Shown piece after piece: positions 10,187-22,100 of a stretch of DNA of 64,000 bases (its first letter is position 1; each line of letters begins with the position of its first letter). A model generated the notes under the pieces. That model was not told the DNA's origin and did no database searches. It saw nothing but the letters and a program-made list of their open reading frames with translations. The translations under genes and the position numbers were made by a program. The DNA is from Geotrypetes seraphini. Taxonomy: Eukaryota; Chordata; Amphibia; Gymnophiona; Dermophiidae. The stretch lies in the NCBI RefSeq assembly GCF_902459505.1, contig NC_047095.1, forward strand, positions 119,785,380-119,849,379, in the 5' to 3' direction.

Positions 10187-13100
10187 CTGGAAGAGAGCAG
10201 AGAAACACAAGAATAACTCCAGGGATGCACCCCCTACAAACCCAGAGGAAGTCGACGCTAGAATTAATGCAGTTTGTTGGATTCTCCTGTGGTATTTTTA
10301 GGTCCTGTATTTTTCTGGTGTTCCATCTGGTATATTCAGCCCCTGCACTCCTTGCATTTTGCCACAAAGAGAGAAAATGATGGCAGATAAAGACCATATA
10401 GCCCATTCAGTCTAGCTATTCATACCATCTCCTAAAGATCCCCTAAAGATCTTAAGTACTTGTGTAGGGTCATGAAATGGTTAACTGTTGTTTGGAATAC
10501 TGCTCTGGCCTACATAGCTGGAAACAGTGTACAATCTGCTGACATCATCTGCTTGAAATGTATGTCCCTGCCTTACCACATTGTAAGCTAAATAGATAAG
10601 AGTTTGAGCCATGATGTACCCTGCCCTCCTAAACATGTAACAATTAGAACTGCAAGGCTTAGATAAGCAGGTAAATGAACTAGCTTCCTATAGGAGTATA
10701 AGTTGTACCCCTGAACCTATTGCAAGTGCTGGCTTAGGATCAATAATAATTGTAGAAAAGTTATAGAAGTAACAAATGAGAAGTTGTAGATTTTGCATAT
10801 ATTAGTTTGTGAAAAGGGCATAAAAGTCCGTGCATTTCCTGTTTCTGGCACTCTTGTAAGCAGGCTGCTCACTGCACAAGAGTCCGGCATGCTGTAAATA
10901 AAATTCTTGTACTTTCTTCACGCCTCTGACTTTGTGTGTCCAAGTGACCTTTCACTTGTCTCACATTTTCTTGAATTCAGATACAGTCTTCATGTCCACC
11001 ACTTCCAATGACTAGGTATTTTCAGCCCCTTCACTTCCCTCCATTTTGCTGGTCCCCTTTGGTATTTTCAACCCCTGCGCTTTCCCTCCATTTTGCTGGT
11101 CCCCTCTGATATTTTCAGCCCCTGCGCTGTCCCTTCATTTTGCTGATCCGCTCTGGTATTTTCAGCCCCTGCACTATCCCTCCATTTTACTGGTCCCCTC
11201 CGGTATTTTCAGCCCCTGCACTTTCCCTCCATTTTACTGGTCCCCTCCGGTATTTTCAGACCTTATGCTCTGCATTTTTATTATTATTAGTTATTTATAT
11301 ACTGTCCATCAACGGAGGTCGTCTACATGGTTTACATTCAGGTACTCGAGCATTTTGCTGAAGCCTCTGTGCTTTTATTGAGATAAAGAGATGCTGTTTC
11401 TCAGGCGTCCTCACCACAGACATGCTCGGGTGGAATTCATAAACACCGTGAGTTACGTTTTGTGGTTGTCCACTGGACAACTGAAGATGTATCTTCCTTC
11501 ATTGCTAACCCACCTGGATGTACCGTTTATTTTTGTCAACGTAAAGCGCACCTCCAGATTCACCTAAAATGGGAAAGAGAAACTGGTTTAAATAAAAATC
11601 CCTAAGACCAGCAGCATCCATTGTGCTAATGCAATGTCATTAGGCTGTAATATAAGTTCCAGTTAAAGGCCCCTGAAGCATGTGACAGGACCATGTTGGG
11701 AAATGGATGCAATCGAAGCGGAAGAGGGATCAAGTGCACCCACTTCTTCCTTCACCCTGATAGCATAATAGGAGTTGCTTAGGTGGAATTCTACCTCTTG
11801 TCTTCGGACCTATCGTAGGCCTATGGAGCAAGAAACACCTACATTATGATGTCATCAGGCATTGTCCTAATCTGAGCCTGCCTGCACTATGATGTCATCA
11901 GCCTTTGTCACACCCTCATAATCAGCCAAAGTTGCGACTGCTATTTACACAGTCTGATTTGGTCACTTAACTTAGCCACTCAGCACTGAACATTGCCAGT
12001 TATAGCGATATAGCTGGTTAACCTTTAGCCGCTAATTTCAAATATTCAGTGGAGATAACCAGTTATCTCGCACTGAATATTCACATTTAACCGATTTTGC
12101 CTTATTTCAATCCAGACCGTCCATTACGAGCTACAGCATTGCTTGTATTTCCCTCTATTTGGGTTGTGTATACGTATAAGAGATTCATACGTAGTGTGAC
12201 CATATGGCTCTAGAAAAAAGGGGACGGATTGAGACATCCGGGTTTTACTTCCATTGAAAGCAACCAAAATGTCTCAATCTGTTCTCCTTACTTCCATTGC
12301 TTTCAATGAAAGTAAAACCCGGCTGTCTCAATCCGTCCCCTTTTCTCTGGAGCCATATGGTCACACCATTCATACGTCAAGTTTCCTATCAAGCTGCTAG
12401 CCGGGATGCCAAACTCCGCAAATTGTTATCTCTTTCTCATCCTATATGGATTTTAGAAAACTGTTGAAATCAACATTATTTACCAGATTTTGGGGAGACT
12501 AATCTGCTTTATTAATATCAATTGTGAATTTTCTGGGAGTTTTGTAGATCAGTGATATTGTTCATAAGAACATAAGAACATAAGCAATGCCTCCACTGGG
12601 TCAGACCCGAGGTCCATCGTGCCCAGCAGTCCGCTCACGCGGCGGCCCAACAGGTCCAGGACCTGTGCAGTAATCCTCTATCTCTACTCCTCTATCCCCT
12701 TTTCCAGCAGGAAATTGTCCAATCCTTTCTTGAACCCCAGTACCGTACTCTGCCCTATTACGCCCTCTGGAAGTGCATTCCAGGTGTCCACCACACGTTG
12801 GGTAAAGAAGAACTTCCTAGCATTCGTTTTGAATCTGTCCCCTTTCAACTTTTCTGAATGCCCTCTTGTTCTTTTATTATTCAAAAGTTTGAAGAACAGG
12901 AAGAAGGGTGAGCTTTCACTTTATTCCGAGACTTTATTGGAAACTGAAGTGGTGGTGTCCAGTGTTCCCGCTAAGCTGCGCTGGCGTGCGCTGGCGCACA
13001 AAATATTACATCGCAGCGCACAAGTTTCACGTCACAGCGCACACTCGAGCGGAGGTGAGAGGAAGCGGCGGCGGTCTGCCCTGATCGCCTAAGATGCAGC

Positions 13101-16100
13101 AGCGGCGGCTCCTTTCATGATCCCCGTAAATTACGGGGATGCCGCCGCTGCTGCATCTTAGGCGATCAGGGCAGACCGCCGCCGCTTCCTCTCACCTCCG
13201 CTCGAGTGTGCGCTGTGACGTGAAACTTGTGCGCTGCGATGTAATATTTTGTGCGCCAGCGCACGCCAGCGCAGCTTAGCGGGAACACTGGTGGTGTCCC
13301 CAGTTAAAGTGCTGAGTCTCTAGTTTGTTCAACGCATAGAATTGTGAGATTTTGCAGTATAGAAATGTTATGTTGTTATGTTATATTTAACTAGTCAATG
13401 CTGTTAACCTTTTCCTATCGTCCCGGCTGACAGGACATTCCAAAAATGTCGTCGCCATCGTGGATAAACAGTCAGTATGGACTAAGAAAGAGCCAGGAAC
13501 AACAAAATATTTGAATTTACAGACTTATGACTTATTTACATTATGTTTACAATAGCCGTAAATGATAACGGTGAATAATACAAAACTTTGCTATAATAAT
13601 TACAATTGGAACCAGCGTAACGTAGAATTTATTACGAGAGGAAAAGGTTAAATAGCGTTGCATATCAACCGGCTAGTGTGTTGACAGTAGCTTACATTAA
13701 CTGAATAATGTTGACTTAATAGGAGGTAGTAAGGATTCCTACATTAATTTTTTTTTTTTTCAGTGGCCAGGCGCTAATGTGGACATTGGCATACAGCCAG
13801 GAAAAGATATACTGGAAAAGGACCAAATTTACAGCTGTGCATGAAATGAGTTTAGCATGCTTTAGGATGCACTTAGTAGAAGGACTCTTAAGTGGTGAAA
13901 GCAGTTAGCTTAGCAGAGTTTTAAAAAGGTTTGGATTATTTCCTAAAATTCCATAAGCCATTAGTGTGTATCCTAGGATAAGCAGCATAAACTCTGTTTT
14001 TCTCCTTGGGATTTTGCCAGGTACTTTGGACCTAGGTTGGCCACTGCTGGAAACAGGATTCTGGGCTTGATGGACCTTCGGTCTGTCCCAGTATTGCAAC
14101 TCTTCTGTTCTTCTGTAAAAGTGATTTCATGGTTCAGAATATATCCAACTAGGTGAAGTGCATCTATTGAGAGAGTGAGCAGTGGATGAGTGGAATAATC
14201 CAGCCTCCCAGAACCTTTTCAATCCTGGCCCATGCCCTGAGATGTGATTATGAACAAAAGATTCATAGGCAGCTGCCTAGGCACCCAGCCCCATTATAAT
14301 TATATCCCGATGGAAATGGGTTTTGTGAAAATGCTTCACCACGTTTCTCATACCGATGGTTTTGTGCATATTTGACCCTTCTCCCTCGGGGTAGGAGGGA
14401 GGGAGGTGCCTTCCCCAGGTGTTACCTTTGCAAGCCGCTACGTCGCGCCCCTGCATAGCAGTGCACAGGAACTGTGAAGTGTATCCAGGGACATCAGTCA
14501 CGTTTTCAAAGTCGGGCCAGTGTGTGATCTTGTTGTTACAGGTTTCTTTCTGTGAATACACAAGAGAGGGGGGTGACGGGGAGATCAGGGGCGACTGTAA
14601 GAGATGGAGGGAGAGAGGAACAGTGAGACAGAGGGAACGTGCCATTTTCAGGCTGAATTAACTCAATAGCATTGGAAAATGTACATCAATCAGCACAAAT
14701 TTATTTTAGTATATTTATACCGCTTATAGTCCAAGTGGTTTACATTCAGGTATTCAAGCATTTTCCCTGTCTGTCCTGGTGGGCTTAAATCTATCTAATG
14801 TGCCTGGGGCAATGGGGGGGATTAAGTGACTTGCCCAGGGTCACAAGGAGCAGCGTGGGATTTGAACCCCCAACCTCAGGTTGCTGAGGCTGTAACTTTA
14901 ACCACTCTAGAAATTAAAATGTAGTAAATGTGAGCCAAGTATAGGACAATCAAGCCATTGTGACATCACTGATGAGGTTGGCTCTTATTGGTGGAATGAG
15001 GCATTATGATGTCACAATACCAGCTCTGGTGATCAGAGGCTGAAACTGTTCACGCTATTAGTTTATTCAATTTTCTATACCATTCTTCCAAGGGAGCTCA
15101 GAACTGTTTACATTAATTTATTCAGGTACTCAGGCATTTTTTCCCTGTCTGTCCCGTGGGCTCACAATCTATCTAATGTACCTGTGGCAGTGGGGGGATT
15201 AAGTGACTTGCCCAGGGTCACAAGGAGCAGTGTGGGATTTGAACCCCCAACCTCTGCGCCTCACTTCAGAAAAAGGCAGAGCTCATATGTCGCCATCCCT
15301 CAGAGCTTTGCAGGCCACGGGCCTGTCTCACAGCACCCGATGCCATGCCATTAGGATACCATGACGCATGACTCCTACCCACCTGGTCTTGGGACTCAAT
15401 GATAACATTCAATTTTCTGCCGGAAGAAGCATGAAAATGTGCCGGGACATCACGGACAGAGATCAAGTACTTTTCTAAGAAGACAAAGAGATATTCCGTG
15501 TTAGGGGAACTTATTTCTTTCCCCTCAGTCCCCTCTCTCTCACCCTCTAGCCCCTGCCCCCCAAACGTGGAGGGAAAACCATGGCCACGGAAGCTGCACT
15601 CCTCCCCCCCACCCAACCATCACCTACCTTGCTGGTCACAGGTCATCTGAGCCAGCTTCTTCAAAGCTCGATTCGAGGCTTCTGTGCAGGGCAGACAGAT
15701 AGGCCTAAAACATCAAAATAGACTTTCACAAAACTGGGACCCCTCCACAGGACAGCATATACTTGTATTAACCATGGAACTGCATGTAAGGTACGGGAGG
15801 CGATTCTTCCATCGTTGTTCCCTGCTGTCGACATCTTTGTTGGTCAAGTGAAACCAAAGGAAGGAAAATGAGCCCTAAGTTATAAACTCCAGGGCCAACA
15901 GAGTAGGGGGTAGACCAAGGAATTTCCAGCATGCGAGGATGAGAAATCTCTTCGTAATGATAATCAGGCACCAACTTTAAAAATACTGTAAATAAGACTT
16001 CTCAATATACCGTATTTTCACTCATATACCGCGCACCCGTGTAAAACGCGCACACGGGTATAGCGCGCGGGGAACAGAAATTTATGTAATAAAATTTTAA

Positions 16101-19100
16101 TATAGCGTGCACACGCGTATACCGCGCATGCTAAAACCTCCTCCCGCCTACTCCGAACCCGCATCCTCCCCCCCGCTCGCATCACCCCCCCCTCCCCCGC
16201 GATCCTACATCCCCCCCAGCACCGCAAAGACAACTCTTACCCGATTGGGCACCAGCACCAATGCACAGGATGTGCCAGTGCCAGTGCCTGAAGATCCTCC
16301 CTCGTTGGGTTGGGCTGGGAGGTGCGAGAGAGATCCTTCTTCTTCCTGTGCCGGGCTGGACTAGGCTTTGAGCATTTGCGCATGCTCAAAGCCTTCTGGT
16401 CTCGCTCTCTCGGTGCTGGTGCTGGTGCCGGTGCCCAATCGGGTAAGAGTTGTCTTTGCGGTACTGAGGGGGGGATGTAGGATCGCGGGGGAGGGGGGGT
16501 GACGCGAGCGGGGGGGGGGAGTATGCTGGTTCACAGGGGGAATGCCGGATCAGAATGAAAAAAAAAATTTGTACAATGCGCTCACACGTATAACGCGCAT
16601 GGTTATGCACGGTTTGTAAAATCTTGTATAACGCGCACGTTATATGCGTGAAAATACGGTATAAGGAACTGAAAGTATAAATATATAAATTGCATCTATA
16701 CATTCTTCACATACACTCAGAAAATGTGTGATCCGACCAAGAGCCTAGACTCTTATAGCCAAACACACTGTCCCATCACAGTGTATGGCTTTAGTGTAAA
16801 AATGCTGGCTAAGGCCAAATGCTCTTTGTGTAATAACAATAAAGATTTTCAGTGGCAAGAAAAAATAAATTCACTTCACTTAAAGAGTTGTTACAGGTCT
16901 CGACATGGACCATGTTTCGAGGGTCTTTTTCAAGGAACCCAAGAAAAGAGAGGTTTTAGACTTCAAATGCCAAGGAAAAAGTGATTCAGACGAGATAAAT
17001 TTTTCATATGGTCCATGTCGGGACCTGTAACAACTCTTTAAGTTAAGTGAATTTATTTTTCTTGCCACTGAAAATCTTTGTTGTTATTACACAAAGAGCA
17101 TTTTGCCTTAGCCAGCATTTTTACACTAAATGGGACAAGTGTGTTCGGCTATAGGAGTCTAGGCTCTTGGTTGGATCACGCATTTTCCGAGTGTATGTTG
17201 AAGAATGTATAGATGCAATTTATATATTTATACTTTCAGTTCCCACACAGGAAAGCTAGGGACCTCCCTCCACTTCAAAATCACTGAGTTCTGGAACAAC
17301 TTTACCTCCCCTCTTCGGAACTTGAGCGCTCTCCAAGTTTTCCGCAAACATCTGAAAACCTGGCTTTTCTCAAAAAATGTAAGTCTCCCTCCAACTTAGG
17401 AATCAAGGAAACTCTTATATCTTGGCATCCCAAGTCCTCTAAATTTTCTTCCCACTTCTACCTCTAACCCTCTGTTGTAGTTCCTTCCTATTTCTCCTAC
17501 TGTAAACCGCGTCGAGCTCTACGAACGTGGAGATGTTGCGGTATACAAACCTAAGGATTAGATTAGATTAGTTTAGATATATTGAGAAGTCTTATTTACA
17601 GTATTGTTAGTCCACAATTTTGACCTCTCTATCCTTCGACTATTTTGTAAGTCCTCTCCACCCAGCACATTTGACCAACTTTTAAAAAGACATCTTTGTT
17701 GGAAAATTGTGTCCTGTGGAGAAGAGACACTAACTTCCCCTTTTACAAAACAGCGCCAGCAATTTTTTTTTTGGCGCTGGCCATGGCGGTAACAGCTCTG
17801 ATGCTCATCCTATGAGCGTATTCTATTCAGAAGCATAGGATGAGCACTGGAGCTGTTACCGCCATGGCCAGCGCTACAAAAAACATTAGCGCGGTTTTGT
17901 GAGGAATTAGTGGTGAGGTGAACTGTATACGATACACGTGAATTCTGGAATAATTTTGGAATAATCTGGTTGGACAATTGAGAATGAACAACAACTTTCA
18001 GAGTAAAATTTTTTTTAAAAAACATCTCATATTATAGAAGCTTTTTAAGTGGTTAAGAAGCAGTGACTGAAGGAATGAAGCGATTAATGGAAATGTTATC
18101 TGTTTATTGTTTTGCTTTATTGTGTTTTTATACTGTTTGGTGTTTTTATCTCATAGAAACATAGAAAGTGACGGCAGAAAAAGGCCGAGGCCCATCGAGT
18201 CTGCCCACACCACTGACCCACCCCTCTATTTAATCGCTCTCTGATGACCTTTCCCTCGTAGAGATCCAACATGAGCATCCCATCTGTTCTTAAAATCCGG
18301 CACGCTGCTGGCCTCGATCACCTGCACTGGGAGCTTATTCCAGCTGTCAACCACTCTTTTGGTGAAGAAGTATTTCCTGGTGTCGCCATTAAACTTCCCG
18401 CCCTTTATTTTCAGCAGGTGTCCTCTTGTGGCGGAGGGTCCTTTAAGAAGGAAAATATCATCTTCTACCTTGATACAACCAGTGACATACTTAAACGTCT
18501 CAATCATGTCTCCTCTCTCCCTGCGTTCTTCGAGAGAGTATAGCTGCAATTCGTTCAGCCTTTCTTCGTATGATAGATCTTTAAGCCCCGAGACCATCCT
18601 GGTGGCCATCCGCTGTACCGACTCGACTCTCAGTACATCTTTTCGGTAATGTGGCCTCCAGAATTGTACGCAGTACTCCAGATGAGGCCTCACCTTGGTT
18701 CTGTACAAGGGCATTAGGACGTCGGGCTTCCGACTAACAAAGCTTCTCCGGATACACCCCAGCATTTGCCTAGCCCTGGATGAGGCCTTCTCCACTTGAT
18801 TGGCCATTTTCATGTCTTCACTGATGATCACCCCCAAATCCCGTTCTGCTGTAGTCCTTGCTAAGGTTTCACCATTTAATGTGTACGTTCTGCACGGATT
18901 ATTGTTGCCCAGGTGCATGATTATGTTTTGGGTTTTTTTGTAACTCGATTAGGTATAAGCAGAATATAAGTTTTTAAAATAAATAAATACATTCTTATAT
19001 CTGATGCGATACCTTAACAGTGCAACGGGGGTATCATATTGCAAGAACTTTGTAATATCCAGGAAGGGGCCATACATTTAAAAAAAACCCGCCCTACTTT

Positions 19101-22100
19101 CATTTAAACTCACAGAATTCATAACAGAAAATCTCTAAAGAAGAGTCGCTTTAACCAGCTTTCTATATAAAAAGAAGATAATCAGAGATCTGTCTCATAG
19201 AGAGGGGAAGTTGGTCCAAGCTACAACTGCTTGGTAAGACAAGGGCGATAAGAACATTTGAGTAAATTTAGGGCCCCTTTCTCCTAGGACAAGCAGGATG
19301 AGTCAGCCACATATGGGTGTTGTCCCAACAGCTCCCAATTTGCGGATAAGCTCTCCAATAGCTCAGAGAGATTTTTTTTTTTTCTCTGAGCACGTGCAGT
19401 GCCCGGGCCCCACTGGGCATGCCCAAGCCCTACCCATTTCCCCCTGCTTCCCCCTAATCCCCAGTCTTTAGTTTCCGCCCGTTCCCATCGGTCGGATTTT
19501 CTACAGCTCTCCATTACAACTTTTCTACTCATCACCTTGAAGATGCCTGAATCATCTAAAGAAACGGAGAAGGATGAATACACTGGATCCTCATGAATTG
19601 TGCGCCCACTGATTGGATCCGGCGCTCGAGGTTTCCGTGTTGCTTGCATTATGCGCACATGTCACCACGTGCACCCCCTTTACAAAGCTGTGAAAGCGAT
19701 TTTCCCACTGCAAATGCACTGAAGCCTGTTCAATTCCTAAGGGTTTTGATGTATTTGATGCGGGAGAATCGCTACCACGGCTTTTTTTAAAAGGGGTTCT
19801 TAATCTCCTTAACAGATGGATAATTTAATTTTAAATCATTTATAATTAGAGACTTTGCCCTAGGATATTGATTTTCCGGAAATCAATTTGGGGACATATT
19901 AATAATATCTTAGAATCTGAGATTCTGCTAACTTATGAAATAGTAATTTGTGGTATCATTTTACATATCAAGGATCCCCTAGATAAATATAAAAAACGTC
20001 TCTTTTTAATTATGACTAGTACAGCTATACAATTAATTACACGAAACTGGAAAAACTGGGATCGTCTCAACTTTACGTTCTGGTGGGCAAGTTTATGTCT
20101 AATTTACAAATATGAGAAAATAACCCTGATTTGTTAGGGAATACTAAAAACTTTAAATTAATTTGGGGCCCATTGTCATCGTTTCTAGAATTATTATAGT
20201 TAGTTACAAATTTTGTTGTTAGATAAAATGCACATCCAAGGAGGGAGGGGAGGAGGAATATAAGGTTTTTTAATTGATTATAAATACAGATGGTAATGGG
20301 GGAAGGGTGATATTTGTGAAGTTTGATAAATAAGTCTGATTGTTCATATGTGAATAACTTATGTTTAAAATGTGTATAATGTATTTCTGAATTTATGATC
20401 AAATTTTATAGTTATTTTAACAATAAAGGTTAGGTTGGGGGGAGGGTAATGATTTGTATGAATCTTGTATAAATTTAAGTGATGTCTAAAATGTTAAATG
20501 TTTAATCTATGCTGTTTACACTTATTGACAGTGTCTTTAAAAATGAATAAAGATCATAAAAAAAAAAAAAGATACTTTAATAGATGGTTGAAGCAGATCT
20601 ATCAAATACCGAGGAGCCAATCCGTGATACATTTTAAATACCAACTTACATATTTTAAACCTGATCCTGGCTAGAGAGTTGCGCGGGGACAGAAATCCCA
20701 CCCGTCCCCAACCGTCCCTGTGAGGAATCCCACCCGTCCCCGTGAGGAATCCCCTCCGTCCCCACCCGTCCCCGCGAGGAAACTTCAGTAATTATTTCAT
20801 TTAATTATGCTACTGAATTAAAGGCTTTGGTAGAGACCCATTTACAAATAAGCAAAGAGACTTTATTAATTTGGAAATATTAATTGGGAAGAATGCATAC
20901 TTTGTAAACGGGTTTCTACCAGAGCCTCTAATGTAAATATAAATACTCAGCTGATGAGAACCCCCAAGCTGTCAGCTGAGGACTACCTTTGCAGTTGGCT
21001 GGGGGTCCCTTTTGCCAAGCTTGGCAGGCAGCAGTAGCGTCCCTGAGTCACAGATGCTGGCACCTCAGTGGCTCATGGATGCTGCCAGCGACTGCTGTGC
21101 TTGGTGGAGGGGAGTTCTGGCCGTCTCTAGAGGAGGTCCTCTGCTGGCGGTGCTTGGGGATCCCCACCGGTCACAGCAAGGGTCAGCAAGTACTTCAACA
21201 CTGTAGTTGGTCCCAGTTTCTTTTTTCCGCTTTCCCATCTTCTGTAAATTCTTCATGTTGCTGTTCATTGGTTCCTCTTACCATGGTCCAGCATTTATCC
21301 CTTTCTCATCTTTCGTGCCTGCCCACCAGCCCCATGCCCAACATTTCTCCTTCTATCACCCCTCTCCAGCACCATGCCACATCTCTCCCTCCATTCCCTT
21401 CACCACTATTTCCAACATTCCCGTCGTCTCCGTTCCCGTGCAGCTCTCTAGTACAGATGAGAGGGAGAAATATTGTGGTGGAAAGGGAACAGTGGGACAG
21501 ACTGAAATGGATGCAAGAGGGAGGAATGTTGGACATAGTGGTGAAGGGAATGGAGGGAGAGATGTGGCATATGGCTGGAGAGGGGTGATAGAAGGAGAAA
21601 TGGCCAGAACTCCCCTCCAGGTAGAACCAGTCTCTGGTGATATCATCTTCTTACCTGGCCACTTTGGAGAACTTGACTTCCTCATCGATTTCTACCAAGG
21701 CAATGTCGTATTCGTAGACTTCCTTAATGTTTTCATGCTGCTTCTTACGGGAGTCATAGAGTTCATGCACGTGGACATTCCGGATTCTATAAATTTGCTC
21801 TGCGGAGACAGAAAACCCTATCAGACTGATGGAAAACCTTATTCTCCTCAGCCCATAATCTGCAATGCTTCCTTACAGAAGGGAAACCTCCTCATGGAGA
21901 AAGGGAAGAGCATCAAAACAAAATTTAAATGTAGTATTTTAATGTATTTGTATTTATTAACTGCCTTTTTCAACCAAAGTGGTTTACAATGCCTTAAACA
22001 GTAATCAGGTACTCTTAAGTATTTTCCCTATCTCTCCCACAGAGTCACTATTTAACTGTGGTACTGGAGGGATTAAGTGACTTGCTCAGAGTCAAAGGGA

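Larger units (their letters stand above)
15982..17605. mobile_element. Fold-back element with two nested insertions
   Basis: Outer arms AATACTGTAAATAAGACTTC and their complement at the right end enclose inner arms (from GGAACTGAAAGTATAAATAT) that meet near 16960. The left arm is split by a TIR element at 16010-16659 and the right arm by an L2 tail at 17243-17572. Each intact arm shows the sequence before insertion. Intron 13 of C2. Confidence 0.8.

Noticed and set aside
15768-15974. A minus-strand frame with [15 protein letters not shown] that recalled the C2 segment before the catalytic Asp
   Set aside because: The true segment was found at 21655-21799 with [10 protein letters not shown] and correct phases on both sides.
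18226-18918. A 230-codon open frame as a host gene
   Set aside because: Its sequence is the ORF2 C-terminus of a CR1-type LINE, with matching UTR and tail.
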